Shown: positions 1 through 8,721 of the stretch, one piece after another
How the letters are laid out: every line of letters begins with the position of its first letter
How positions within the stretch are numbered: position 1 is the first letter of the stretch
NCBI GenBank assembly: GCA_963804055.1
Contig: CAWDOU010000012.1
Coordinates: 62,001-126,000 of the forward strand
Source: Bog-473 sp963804055
GTDB lineage: Bacteria > Actinomycetota > Acidimicrobiia > Acidimicrobiales > RAAP-2
DNA: 64,000 bases
Reading direction: 5' to 3'
Program-made: the position numbers and the translations under genes
Notes under the pieces: model-generated
What the model was told of the DNA's origin: nothing
What the model saw: only the letters and a program-made list of their open reading frames with translations
The model's database searches: none

Positions 1-71
1 CGGCCGAATCGGACGGTCTCGAAAACCGTTGTGCCTCATGGGTACCGTGGGTTCAAATCCCACCTCCTCCG
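1..71 (+). tRNA. tRNA-Ser(CGA), 5' end missing
   Basis: The window opens inside a class II tRNA. The anticodon stem is at 13-17/25-29 with a seven-base loop at 18-24, and the anticodon CGA is at 20-22, which reads UCG serine codons. A long variable arm follows, then the T arm (GTGGG at 47-51, loop TTCAAAT, CCCAC at 59-63). The 3' half of the acceptor stem is at 64-70 with discriminator G at 71. CCA is not encoded. The 5' acceptor and part of the D arm lie outside the window. Confidence 0.9.
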
Positions 72-182
72 CTCGGGGCCGAAGAGGCCCACCGCACAGG
101 CGGGTGCGGCAAGAACAGCGGCAGGGCAAGCGCCTTGCCGGCAGCACCTGGCCGCTCCGCGGCGGCCGGAAAGGAGTGAACC

Positions 183-455
183 GTGGCACGCGCACGTTCG
201 ACATTTGGAAAATTGCAGCGCGACCAGGCCAAGAAGGACCGGGCCAAGGCGAAGATGGACGACCGCATTTCGCGCAAGGAGGACAAGGCGGCGGCCAATG
301 AGGGGGCCGAGCCGTCCCCGTCGGCCGACGAAGTCGACCAGACGCGTCTCCTCGAGGAATTCGCCGCCCTGCACGAGGACCTGGCCGAGGGCCGCATCTC
401 GCTCGACGACTTCGAAGTTCGCCAGGAGGAGCTCCGGGCCAAGCTGGTGGTCTGA
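183..455 (+). CDS. Small charged conserved protein of unknown function
   Basis: A 90-residue cytoplasmic protein with no signal peptide or membrane segment. The N-terminal half is rich in Lys, Arg, Asp and Ala and looks like a charged helix. The C-terminal part, from about residue 55, has a Leu/Glu pattern ending in a short SHOCT-like helix (EGRISLDDFEVRQEEL). The GTG start at 183 is preceded by a good AAGGAG ribosome site at about 171-176. The gene lies just downstream of tRNA-Ser and is convergent with the MBL hydrolase. The function is not known; the call rests on coding character, the ribosome site and its position. Confidence 0.7.
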   Translation: MARARSTFGKLQRDQAKKDRAKAKMDDRISRKEDKAAANEGAEPSPSADEVDQTRLLEEFAALHEDLAEGRISLDDFEVRQEELRAKLVV

Positions 456-500
456 CCAGGGGACTCTGTGCCTTGAGCGGCGCCTCGGGCGCTGCATGCC

Positions 501-1520
501 TCAGGTCGTGCTGGCGGTGTCGCGCCCTTCGAGCCATCGCCGGAATCCCGCCGCATTGGAGTGGACCCCGTTCAGGGTCTCGAGCTTCGCCCTGTCCGCT
601 TCGGCGACGTCGTCCAGGAGCGGGTCGAAACGGGCTGACAGGGCGGCGGCGATGTCGGTTCCCTCGCGATAGGCCTGTTCCGCGGTCTGGGCCCAGAGCC
701 GCAGGGTCTCATCGGCCTCGGCCAGGAGCTCGTCGGGTTGCTCGAGGAGGCCGTAATGCGCCAAGGCGATCGCCGACGGACGCCGCGCCGCGAACTTCGC
801 CAAGGATGCCAGCGCCTGCGCCAGGTCGAAGTCGGGCGGTGGGGTCGCGGGGCGCAGGACCCCTCCGTCGGGAAGCTTGACGCCCACGGCATCGCCGGCG
901 AAGAGCACGCCGCTCAACGAGTCGTGCAGGCCCACGTGGTGCTTGGCGTGTCCCGGCGAATCCACCGCCACGAGGTGGCGGCCCGGGCCGACCTCAATTT
1001 CCTCCCCGTCGTCGAGGACGTGGAGACGCTCGGGAGGCGTCGGGTCGAGACGGCCGTAGAGCGAGTCGAGCAACGGGCCGTAGACACGCGCGGCGGAGTC
1101 GATCAGTCGGGAGGGGTCGGCCAGGTGCCGGGCCCCCTTCTCATGGACATAGACCGTGGCGGAAGGAAAGGCCCGCGCGACATCACCCACGCCGCCGGCA
1201 TGGTCGAGATGGATGTGCGTCACCGCCACGCCGGCCAACTCGGACGGACCGACCCCGATCTGGTCCAGCGCGGCGAGCAGGACCGGCACCGACGACTGGC
1301 TCCCCGTCTCAATCAGGACGGGGGCGGGACCTTCGATCAGGTAGCCGGCGGTGACCCGCTCCCAGCCTCCGAGCATGGTGTCGATCTCGAGGACCCCGGT
1401 TGCGATGGTGCGCGGCGGGGGCACGGCCGGGAGGGCGTCGCCGCTGACCGCGTCGTGCACATGGAGGCCGGCATCGGCATGGCGGTGGGCGCGGCCGCCG
1501 TGGGCGTGCGTGCCGCTCAC
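501..1520 (-). CDS. MBL-fold metallo-hydrolase
   Basis: A metallo-beta-lactamase superfamily hydrolase of about 339 residues. The metal motif HIHLDHAGG (HxHxDH) is clear. Later ligands fit the SPGHAKHH and LFAGDAVG segments, so a dinuclear metal site is expected. The substrate is unknown; glyoxalase II-like thioesters or lactones are typical of the fold. The start was chosen as GTG at 1520 because it overlaps the stop of the upstream GH15 gene by 4 nt (GTGA), which implies translational coupling; GTG at 1460 is an alternative. With the 1520 start the first 25 residues hold six histidines (HAHGGRAHRHADAGLHVH), which is odd and may be a metal-handling tail or a sign that the true start is later. 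Confidence 0.8.
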   Translation of the reverse strand: MSGTHAHGGRAHRHADAGLHVHDAVSGDALPAVPPPRTIATGVLEIDTMLGGWERVTAGYLIEGPAPVLIETGSQSSVPVLLAALDQIGVGPSELAGVAVTHIHLDHAGGVGDVARAFPSATVYVHEKGARHLADPSRLIDSAARVYGPLLDSLYGRLDPTPPERLHVLDDGEEIEVGPGRHLVAVDSPGHAKHHVGLHDSLSGVLFAGDAVGVKLPDGGVLRPATPPPDFDLAQALASLAKFAARRPSAIALAHYGLLEQPDELLAEADETLRLWAQTAEQAYREGTDIAAALSARFDPLLDDVAEADRAKLETLNGVHSNAAGFRRWLEGRDTASTT

Positions 1521-3445
1521 GAAGGGTCGACCGCCACGATCAGCGCGCCGCTCCGGCGCGCCGGCGCACCGCAACACGACCAAGACGCTTCATGCGGCCG
1601 ATGGTGTCGGTCGTGAGCGTGGTGTCGACGAGGACAGCGCGAGCCATCATCGGCCAGGCTCAGCGGGTCGTGGCCGCTGAGCCGGAAGGCGGAGTTGATC
1701 AAGGACACATGTGAGAAGGCTTGGGGGAAGTTCCCGATCAGGCGGCCCGACAGCGGGTCGTACTCCTCCGAGAGCAGGCCCAGGTCGTTGCGCAGGGCGA
1801 GGAGGCGCTCGAACAGCTCGACCGCCTCCTCGGCGCGCCCGATCATGTGGAGGCAGTCGACCAGCCAGAACGAGCAGGCCAGGAAGGCGCCCTCCCGTCC
1901 CGTGAGCCCATCGACGGCGCCGTCGTCGGTGGTGCGATAGCGCAACACGAACCCATGGTCCATGAGGTTCTGCCGCACCGCCTCCACCGTGCTCACCACG
2001 CGCTGGTCCGTCGGCGGGAGGAAGCCGACGAGGGGGATCATGAGCACACTGGCGTCGAGCTGGTCCGACCCGTAGTACTGGGTGAAGGCGCCGACCTCCT
2101 CATTGAACCCCTTCTCGCAGACTTCGGTGAAGATCTCGTCCCGCAGCGTGCGCCACTTGTCGAGGGGCCCCTGCAGGGCCGGCCACTCCTCCAGCGTGCG
2201 CACCGCCCGGTCGACGGCGACCCACGCCATGACCTTGGAGTGGGTGAAGTGGCGTCGTGGCCCCCGCACCTCCCAGATGCCGTCGTCGGGCTCCTTCCAC
2301 CCGGTCTCGAGGAACTCGACGAGTTGGCTCTGCAGGCCCCACGAGGCCCGGCTCTGCTCCCCCTCGGCCTTGGCCGACGAATAGAGGGCCGACATGACCT
2401 CGCCGTACACGTCGAGCTGGTACTGGCCCGACGCGGCGTTCCCGATCCGGACCGGGGCCGAGCCCTCGTAGCCCGGGAGCCAGTCGGCCTCCCATTCGTC
2501 CAACCGACGCTCCCCACCCGGCCCGTACATGATCTGGAGCTTCGAGACGTCACCGGCCACGGCCCGCAACAGCCAGTCGCGCCAGGCGAGGGCCTCGGTC
2601 TGGTAGCCGCCGCGCATCAGCGACTCCAAGGTGAGCGTGGCGTCGCGCAGCCAGCAGAAGCGATAGTCCCAGTTGCGATTGCCACCGAGCGCCTCGGGCA
2701 ACGAAGTGGTGGCCGCCGCCACGATGCCGCCCGTCGGGTTGTAGGTCAATGCCTTGAGCGTGATGAGGGAGCGCACGACCGCGTCCTTGTACGGTCCCTC
2801 GTAGCAGCACTGGGTGGCCCATTCGGACCAGTAGGCCTCGGTGAGGTGCACGGCGTAGTAGCTGTCGAGCGGCGGCGGCGGCTCCTCGTGCGAGGGGTAC
2901 CACACCAACGTGAACGGGTAGCGCTGGCTCGCGGTGACGGTGAAGTCGGCGACGGTACGCATGTCCTCGCCCGTGGCCTCGACCCGGTGCCACAGCGCCA
3001 CCGAGTCCGGCCCCGCGGTCAGGCGGGTCAATCCGTCGTGCGACGTCACCCACGGGACCACCTCGCCGTAGTCGAAGCGCACCGCCAGTTCCATGTGCAT
3101 CTCGACGTTGCCGCTGACACCTTCCACGGAACGCACCAGGTGCGGATGACCCTCCCGCACCGGCATGCAGTCGGTCACCCGCACGGTCCCCGTGGCGGTG
3201 TCGTACTCGGTCTCGACGACGAGCGTGTCGGGTCGGTACCAGCGTCGGGTGGCGAGGATGGCCGAAGGTCCTCCGGCGGGGGCGATCTTCCAGAAGCCGT
3301 GATCCTCGGTTCCGAGCAGGCGGGCGAAGCACGAGGGTGAGTCGAAGTGCGGCAGGCACAACCAGTCGATGGAGCCGTCGATGCCCACCAGGGCAGCCGA
3401 GTGGAGGTCCCCGATGACGGCGTAATCCTCGATGCGCTGGCTCAT
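1517..3445 (-). CDS. Glycoside hydrolase family 15 protein (glucoamylase/trehalase-like)
   Basis: A cytoplasmic GH15 enzyme of 642 residues. It opens with the typical MSQRIEDYAVIGDLHSAALV segment and DGSIDWLCLP, carries FCWLRDATLTLESL in the (alpha/alpha)6 barrel, and ends with the family signature around EEYDP and NFPQAFSHVSLINSAF. Actinobacterial relatives act on alpha-glucans or trehalose, so a role in storage glucan or trehalose turnover is likely. The start is 6 nt behind an AAGAAT hexamer (3452-3457), consistent with a leaderless mRNA. The last ~45 residues after LSGHDPL do not look like the family and have lower third-position GC than the rest, so this tail may be out of frame or newly acquired. 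The stop overlaps the next gene start. Confidence 0.88.
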   Translation of the reverse strand: MSQRIEDYAVIGDLHSAALVGIDGSIDWLCLPHFDSPSCFARLLGTEDHGFWKIAPAGGPSAILATRRWYRPDTLVVETEYDTATGTVRVTDCMPVREGHPHLVRSVEGVSGNVEMHMELAVRFDYGEVVPWVTSHDGLTRLTAGPDSVALWHRVEATGEDMRTVADFTVTASQRYPFTLVWYPSHEEPPPPLDSYYAVHLTEAYWSEWATQCCYEGPYKDAVVRSLITLKALTYNPTGGIVAAATTSLPEALGGNRNWDYRFCWLRDATLTLESLMRGGYQTEALAWRDWLLRAVAGDVSKLQIMYGPGGERRLDEWEADWLPGYEGSAPVRIGNAASGQYQLDVYGEVMSALYSSAKAEGEQSRASWGLQSQLVEFLETGWKEPDDGIWEVRGPRRHFTHSKVMAWVAVDRAVRTLEEWPALQGPLDKWRTLRDEIFTEVCEKGFNEEVGAFTQYYGSDQLDASVLMIPLVGFLPPTDQRVVSTVEAVRQNLMDHGFVLRYRTTDDGAVDGLTGREGAFLACSFWLVDCLHMIGRAEEAVELFERLLALRNDLGLLSEEYDPLSGRLIGNFPQAFSHVSLINSAFRLSGHDPLSLADDGSRCPRRHHAHDRHHRPHEASWSCCGAPARRSGALIVAVDPS

Positions 3446-3463
3446 GGGTTCATTCTTGCCGGT

Positions 3464-4648
3464 TCAACCCGAGATGCAGGGTCCCGTGCTCACGGCCGCG
3501 TGGCGATGCTCGGCCTGCTGCACGCGGGTCAGGACCCCGGGCGACGTGAGGGCATAGCCGACGTCCTGGTAAACGGTGGAACGGGAGAAGACGACGCCGA
3601 TGACCTGACCCCCGGGACCGAGCAGCGGGCCCCCCGAATTGCCCGGCAACACAGTGGCGTCGAGCGCGTAGACACCGCGGGTGACGGAGCCGTCGTTGTA
3701 GATGTCCTTGCCGATGGCGGTGACCTCCTCGGTCACGCCGGCGGAGCCGATGGTCAGCCCCCGGTCCTCGGGATAGCCGAGGAACGCGGCCTGCGTGCCC
3801 CGTGGAACCAGACTCGGGCTGATGGCGAGGGCCGGCCCGAGGGGCGCGTTGGTCCGCAACACGGCGAGGTCGAAGTCGGGATCGAAGAGCACCGTCGTCG
3901 CGCTGTACGCGCTGCTCCCGAGCAGCACCTGCGTGCTGCCGTTGCTCTCCCCCGCCACGACGTGGGCGTTGGTGGCCACCAACCCCGGGCCCACGACGAA
4001 GCCCGAGCCCTCCTGCTCGCTGTTGCACGCAGTGCCGAGGACCTTGACGGTGGAGAACACGGCCGGATCCGCCAACGCCTTGGTCTCGGCGCTGGTCGGT
4101 GTCGAGACTGCGGGCGTCGACGGCGGGGTCAGTGTCGAGAACACCTGCGGGAACCCCTGGTCGTTCAGGAACGTCTGCAGGTCGTTGAAGATGGACGGAG
4201 CCTGGGGCAGGACCCCGTCGATGGAGTGGAGGATGTCCGAGCGGGCCACCGCGGCGTCGAGCGAGGTGAACCGGCTGTTGGGCGACAGGATCACAGCCGC
4301 CACCACCCACACGGAGAGCAGGACGGCCACGACGGCCACCACGACCCCCAGCCCGGCATCGACGTGGCCCAGGTGGTGCCTTCGCACCGTGACATTGCTC
4401 CAGGTCCCGATGACGCGTCCGGCATAGCCCAGGGCACAGGCGGTGAACAGGACCAGGGACACCACCACAACGGATCGGGTCACGTCACCCTGCCCGGCCC
4501 GGAGGAGCGGCACCCACACGACGGCCCCGAGCAGGAACCCGAGAATGAACCCACCGAAGGTCAGCAGCTGGACGACGGCCCCGAGCCGGAGCCCGTGGAC
4601 GGCGGCCAGCAGCATCAGCCCGATGATCAGCAGGTCGACCCAATCCAC
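3464..4648 (-). CDS. marP: MarP-like membrane-anchored serine protease (CvpA + trypsin fold)
   Basis: A 394-residue protein. The N-terminal CvpA-type region has about four membrane helices (residues 5-120), followed by a periplasmic chymotrypsin-like protease. The triad is visible: His229 (TNAHVV), Asp260 (DFDLAVL) and Ser338 (GNSGGPL). Cys208 and Cys391 match the disulfide pair of mycobacterial MarP, and the length is nearly the same. In mycobacteria this protease is needed for acid and oxidative stress survival by processing a cell-wall hydrolase; that role is inferred here. GTG at 4648 lies 7 nt behind a TACCCT hexamer, so the mRNA is probably leaderless. The longer open frame upstream is antisense to the divergent propeller gene and was not used. 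Confidence 0.88.
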   Translation of the reverse strand: MDWVDLLIIGLMLLAAVHGLRLGAVVQLLTFGGFILGFLLGAVVWVPLLRAGQGDVTRSVVVVSLVLFTACALGYAGRVIGTWSNVTVRRHHLGHVDAGLGVVVAVVAVLLSVWVVAAVILSPNSRFTSLDAAVARSDILHSIDGVLPQAPSIFNDLQTFLNDQGFPQVFSTLTPPSTPAVSTPTSAETKALADPAVFSTVKVLGTACNSEQEGSGFVVGPGLVATNAHVVAGESNGSTQVLLGSSAYSATTVLFDPDFDLAVLRTNAPLGPALAISPSLVPRGTQAAFLGYPEDRGLTIGSAGVTEEVTAIGKDIYNDGSVTRGVYALDATVLPGNSGGPLLGPGGQVIGVVFSRSTVYQDVGYALTSPGVLTRVQQAEHRHAAVSTGPCISG

Positions 4649-4655
4649 CGCTGCG

Positions 4656-4661
4656 AGGGTA
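4656..4661 (-). promoter_or_regulatory. -10 hexamer of the marP-like gene
   Basis: On the minus strand TACCCT ends 7 nt before the GTG at 4648, giving a leaderless mRNA. The plus-strand counterpart for the propeller gene is TATTCT at 4697-4702. Confidence 0.45.
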
Positions 4662-4711
4662 CCCAACGGTGCACCGAGAAATGCACCTCCCGCCGCTATT
4701 CTCGTCCTTCC

Positions 4712-5962
4712 GTGCTCCCACGCCCTGTGTTCCCGCACTGGCGTGTCCGGCACCGTCGTGGCGGCCTGTTCCTGGTACTCGGTGCCGTAGCCATCACCGC
4801 GTCGGCCTGTTCGCTGTCCGGACACCCGGGTTCGCCCAAGGTCGTGCGCGTCCTCGGTGAGGCCAAGGGGACACCTTTGGCGGTGGGCCAGCCCGCCCCC
4901 ACGGGGACGAGTCAGCTCGGAGCGGTCTCGTGCGCCACGGTCCGGCGCTGCTGGGCCGTCGGCGTCGCCGGACCCAATCCCGCACCGTCGACCGGCGCCA
5001 TGGTCATTGCCGCCACCACCAACGGCGGGCTGACCTGGAAGCCACAGCAGGTGGCGGGCGGCAGCACCCCGCAGCTGAGCGGGGTCTCCTGCCCCACGGC
5101 GACCGACTGCATGGCCGTGGGATCCAACGGGGCGTCGCTCCCTGGCAGTGGGGTCGTCATCACGACGACAGACGGCGGGGCGACCTGGGCAGCCGCCGCA
5201 GCGCCGGCGAACGCGCTGGTCGTCTCGAGCGTCACATGTGCGAGCGCTTCCGATTGCACCATCATTGCGAGCGACGGGACGTCCACCTGGTCCGCCCACA
5301 GCCCCGACTTCGGCCAGACCTGGCAGCAGGAGGGCAACCTCCCGTCCCTCTTCCAGCCCGAGAACGATTTGACGTGCGTGGCCGGCGGGACGTGCCTCGA
5401 CGCCGGCTACATCCCGACCAGCAACGGCCACGGCCAGGGCGCCGTCGCCGTCAGTGCCGACGGAGGGCAGACGTGGACGCAGGCGACGGTGCCGGCGGGG
5501 ATCGGCGTGCTGCAGAGCGCCGCGTGCCTCTCGACGTCGGACTGCCTCGCCGGTGGGACGACCGGCACGACCGTGAGCGATGTCATCCCGGCCCAGGGCT
5601 TGCTGCTCCGCAGCGCTGACGGGGGGCGCACCTGGCAGGTGTCGACCGGCACCGTGCCGGTCGAGGACGTCTACGGCATGGCCTGCCCCACCGCCACCCA
5701 GTGCGCCATGGTGGGGACGTTCTGGTTCGGGCTGCCCGCCGTGGGCGTGGGCTCGGTCGCCCAGAGCATCGACGCCGGGACCACCTTCAAGAGCTCGCCC
5801 ACCTCCTACATCCCCCTCACCCTGACCGACGTCGCCTGCCCGTCCGCGTCGACGTGCATCGCGGTCGGGGGCCACACGGTCGCCAGGATCACCCTCCTGC
5901 ACGCCAAGCCCCGGCCGGCGCCGACCCGGGCGCCGGGGCTCACCGGCTCGCCGCGCAGCTAG
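4712..5962 (+). CDS. Secreted beta-propeller protein with BNR-like and paired-cysteine repeats
   Basis: An exported protein of about 416 residues. The N-terminus is basic, followed by a hydrophobic stretch ending in ITASACS, which may be a weak lipobox. The mature part consists of about six repeats of two linked motifs. One is a cysteine pair followed by a small-residue strand (e.g. VSCPTATDCMAVG); the other is a BNR/Asp-box-like turn (e.g. TTDGGATW, SADGGQTW). This predicts a six- or seven-bladed propeller with one disulfide per blade. No catalytic residue is recognisable, so a binding or scaffold role is as likely as an enzyme. GTG at 4712 lies 9 nt after TATTCT (4697-4702), divergent from marP. 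A paralogue with a membrane anchor lies at 61017-62525. Confidence 0.8.
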   Translation: MLPRPVFPHWRVRHRRGGLFLVLGAVAITASACSLSGHPGSPKVVRVLGEAKGTPLAVGQPAPTGTSQLGAVSCATVRRCWAVGVAGPNPAPSTGAMVIAATTNGGLTWKPQQVAGGSTPQLSGVSCPTATDCMAVGSNGASLPGSGVVITTTDGGATWAAAAAPANALVVSSVTCASASDCTIIASDGTSTWSAHSPDFGQTWQQEGNLPSLFQPENDLTCVAGGTCLDAGYIPTSNGHGQGAVAVSADGGQTWTQATVPAGIGVLQSAACLSTSDCLAGGTTGTTVSDVIPAQGLLLRSADGGRTWQVSTGTVPVEDVYGMACPTATQCAMVGTFWFGLPAVGVGSVAQSIDAGTTFKSSPTSYIPLTLTDVACPSASTCIAVGGHTVARITLLHAKPRPAPTRAPGLTGSPRS

Positions 5963-6135
5963 CGTCCCGGCCCAGGTCAGGGCGCCGGAAGCCGCCCTGA
6001 GCCGGCCCCCTGTCGCCAGAAGGATCCCTCGTCAGAAGGGCGACACGCCCGTAGACTCGCGGGCGCACCGAGATTGTGATTGGAAGCGTGCGGGGGGGAC
6101 GCGGACTCCGGACGCCCGACTGATGGAGGAGCGCC

Positions 6136-6756
6136 ATGCCGCAGACCTGCCCGCAGTGTCAGAGCGAAGCCAGCGACGTCGCAAACCACTGCCCGAACTG
6201 CGGGGCCCTGCTCTCGTCGGCGCCCCAGGACGCAGCAGCGGCCGGACCCTCTTCCTCCGCCCCGCCCCCTCCCCCGGCACAGGCGGCGCCGGCCGGCGCC
6301 GGAGCCGCGGCGGCGTCAGCGGTGCCGGCTTACAAGTTCGACGCGGCGCGCTGGTCCCTGGCCGACCGCATCTGCGGGGTGGCCACGGTCGTCTTGTTCA
6401 TCTCGTTGTTCCTGTCGTGGTTCGGCATCAGCGTGATCGGTGTCACGGTGACGGCCAGCGGTGTCTCCGCCCACGGCTTCCTCTACATCGTGATGATCAT
6501 CGCGATCCTGATTGTGGCCTATCTGGTGTTGCGCGCCGGATGGGACGAGCTGCCGGGCGGCATCAACCTGCCGCACCTCATCACGATGATGGTGGCCACG
6601 CTGATCAACCTCGTGCTCGTGTTCATCGCGTTCATCGACAAGCCGGGCGGGTCGGGCGTCGGCTGGGAGTTCGGGGCGTTCCTCGCCCTCATTGCGGCGG
6701 CCGTCGCGGCCGCGCCCTACGCCATTCCGCAGCTGCGCGCCAAGACCATGGGCTGA
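6136..6756 (+). CDS. Zinc-ribbon membrane protein
   Basis: A 206-residue protein. The N-terminal zinc ribbon has two CxxC knuckles (CPQC at 5-8 and CPNC at about 19-22). A Pro/Ala linker follows, then four or five membrane helices from about residue 72 to the end. The cytoplasmic ribbon plus membrane block is common among small actinobacterial proteins of unknown function. ATG at 6136 is preceded by a strong GGAGGAG ribosome site. It is convergent with the aldehyde dehydrogenase gene. No function is assigned. Confidence 0.8.
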   Translation: MPQTCPQCQSEASDVANHCPNCGALLSSAPQDAAAAGPSSSAPPPPPAQAAPAGAGAAAASAVPAYKFDAARWSLADRICGVATVVLFISLFLSWFGISVIGVTVTASGVSAHGFLYIVMIIAILIVAYLVLRAGWDELPGGINLPHLITMMVATLINLVLVFIAFIDKPGGSGVGWEFGAFLALIAAAVAAAPYAIPQLRAKTMG

Positions 6757-6803
6757 TCGCACCGGGCCTGGCGTGGCGCTCCGGCGTGAGCGACGCCAGT
6801 TCA

Positions 6804-6845
6804 GCGTCGCCGGTGTCGCGTCGCCGGTGTCGCGTCGCCGGTGTC
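6804..6845. repeat. Three tandem copies of a 14-bp unit
   Basis: The unit GCGTCGCCGGTGTC occurs three times without change at 6804-6817, 6818-6831 and 6832-6845. It fills the gap between two convergent genes, and the last copy reaches the stop of the aldehyde dehydrogenase gene. Each copy contains GCGTCGC. Confidence 0.9.
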
Positions 6846-8616
6846 AGTGCCGCATGGCGGCGAGCAGCAGTCCCGGGATCTTGGCCGCGGACGGCTCGGC
6901 CTCGAAGGCAACGAAGCGGCGCATCACGTCGTAGGAGTCGGTCGCGGTGGCGAACCAGGGTGGCTTGGGCCGGGACCGGAAAGGTCCGCGCACAATCGAC
7001 TTCTGCGGCCGGTCGAACATGGCCGTGTTGCCGACGACGCCGGTCCCGGACTGGATGTCGGTCCGTGCGTGCCCCGGGTAGGCACCCCAGCTCGTCGAGC
7101 CCATGGCGAACGACAGCGCGTGCCACAGGTTCACGCCGATGGAGCCGTAGCGGAGCCCGGCGATGGCCCGGTCCACCGCGTCGGCCACGTCGCCGTCCTT
7201 CAGGGACGACGGGCTCACGATGATGGTGGCGCCCAGGGTGCCCCAGACGACGTCGTTGCAGAAGGCCGTGGCGGCGTCGACGAAGGCCGCCGGGGACGGG
7301 GCGGTGAGTGCCGTCTCGGCGACCTGCCCGAAGAACGATTCCACGTTGAAGCAGATGTCCCCCGTCTGGCCCGGGGGGACACCGCGGATGAACGTCCAGG
7401 GCAAGGCGTCGCCGGGCCCGTGGCCGTACTCCTCCGCATCGGGATGGGCGGCCACGAAGGCCTCCCGCCGGTCAGCGGCGCCGGGGTAGTAGGCCCGGCG
7501 CGTGGTGACCTCGGCCAGGGTCTGGGTCAGCGCGCCGAGGAACGCCTCGCGCTGGGGCCAGGCGGCGTGCGTCACCACGAGGCGCGCCGAGACGCAATTG
7601 AAGCCGGCGTTGTTCACCAACATGGTGGCGACGTGCTGGGCCTGGTAGAGAAGCTCGGAAACCGACCACTTCCCCGGGACGATGATCACCGGCGAGACGT
7701 TGCCCAGCTCGGCCGTGACCGGCTTGTCCAGCATCGGCTCGTCCGCCGCCTTGCGCCGGGCCCCCTCGGGGCCGGTGCCGAAGACCACCGCGTCGTAGGT
7801 CTTGTCCGACCCGGTGATGTGCACCTCGTCAATGCGGGCGTGGCCCGTCAGGTACTGCCCGACCGCGGCGCCACCGTCGACGATGCGCAACACGCCCGCA
7901 CGCAGCAGCGGCGCCATGGCGCGGCGCCAGTGCGGCACGAGGTAGTCGTTGACGGGGTTGGCCTTCATCACGACGACCTTGCCGTCGACGAAGAGCTTGG
8001 AGAGGACATCGCGCGGCCCGAGCGACGCCACGTTGCCGGCGGCCAGCACGAGCGCCGTCCCGGCATGGGCGATGGGGTCGGCGTAGGCGGCGGCCTGCCC
8101 GGTGACGAGCGAGTCGCGCGTGACGCCCGGCTGCATGAAGATCTCGGCCGTCGTCTGGGGGAACGTGATCCGGTCGAAGGCGCCGGCCGGGAAGACCTGG
8201 ACCCGCAGGCGGCCGTCTGCCGCTTCGCGCACCGGCCCGGCAAAGGCCGGCTTGCCGTCCTTGGCGATGTCGCGCAGCGCATCGCGCAGCAGGCGCGCCA
8301 TGCGGACGAACGTCCCGATGCCGCTGAAGAGCTCCTCACCCGCCTCGGTCGTGCCCGGCGTCAGGCCCTTGGCGGCGCAGGCGGCGGCCAACCAGTCGTC
8401 GGCGGCGGCCATGGTCTCGGTGATGACCTGCTGGAGCAGGTCCGCCCGCGCGCCCGCGTCGGTCCGGGCCCACGCGGCGGCATGGTCGGCCACCTCGTCG
8501 ACGAGGGCGTCCAGGGCGGGCGTGTCGAGCGGTGCGGCCGGAGCCGCCGCCGCGCCGTCGGGCGTCGCAGCCTGATCACCGGTCGGGGCCACCGCCCCCC
8601 GGCTCGTGATGGTCAT
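6844..8616 (-). CDS. Aldehyde dehydrogenase family protein (large, possibly acyl-CoA reductase-like)
   Basis: An NAD(P)-dependent aldehyde dehydrogenase superfamily protein of about 590 residues, longer than the usual ~480. The general-base Glu303 lies in TAELGNVSPV and the nucleophile Cys341 in NNAGFNCVSARLVV. A helical N-terminal extension of about 130 residues precedes the NAD-binding fold, and the C-terminus is also extended. The substrate cannot be read from the sequence; long-chain aldehydes or acyl-CoA are possible given the size. The ATG at 8616 was chosen over the ORF's earlier ATG because GGGGAGG lies just upstream. Flanked by a luciferase-like oxidoreductase on the same strand. Confidence 0.82.
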   Translation of the reverse strand: MTITSRGAVAPTGDQAATPDGAAAAPAAPLDTPALDALVDEVADHAAAWARTDAGARADLLQQVITETMAAADDWLAAACAAKGLTPGTTEAGEELFSGIGTFVRMARLLRDALRDIAKDGKPAFAGPVREAADGRLRVQVFPAGAFDRITFPQTTAEIFMQPGVTRDSLVTGQAAAYADPIAHAGTALVLAAGNVASLGPRDVLSKLFVDGKVVVMKANPVNDYLVPHWRRAMAPLLRAGVLRIVDGGAAVGQYLTGHARIDEVHITGSDKTYDAVVFGTGPEGARRKAADEPMLDKPVTAELGNVSPVIIVPGKWSVSELLYQAQHVATMLVNNAGFNCVSARLVVTHAAWPQREAFLGALTQTLAEVTTRRAYYPGAADRREAFVAAHPDAEEYGHGPGDALPWTFIRGVPPGQTGDICFNVESFFGQVAETALTAPSPAAFVDAATAFCNDVVWGTLGATIIVSPSSLKDGDVADAVDRAIAGLRYGSIGVNLWHALSFAMGSTSWGAYPGHARTDIQSGTGVVGNTAMFDRPQKSIVRGPFRSRPKPPWFATATDSYDVMRRFVAFEAEPSAAKIPGLLLAAMRH

Positions 8617-8721
8617 GTCGGCCTCCCCTTGGCGCCGCTCGCTCCCGTCCAGTCGGACGAGGGACAGCTCCACGCCGTGCCGCCAGCGTACCGAGCGACC
8701 CCCTGGGCCGATCGGGCCTGG

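Noticed and set aside
29..301. Short frame starting within the tRNA
   Set aside because: It begins in tRNA-Ser and overlaps the better-supported gene at 183 in another frame.
1540..1650. Small 36-residue open frame MARAVLVDTT...
   Set aside because: Good codon bias but no ribosome site and wholly inside the GH15 frame; kept only as evidence for a doubtful 3' end.
3347..4711. Long plus-strand open frame joined to the propeller gene (871 codons in all)
   Set aside because: The first two thirds is antisense to the MarP-like gene and is rich in His, Gln and Arg without any family likeness; only the part from GTG 4712 has a signal peptide and repeats.
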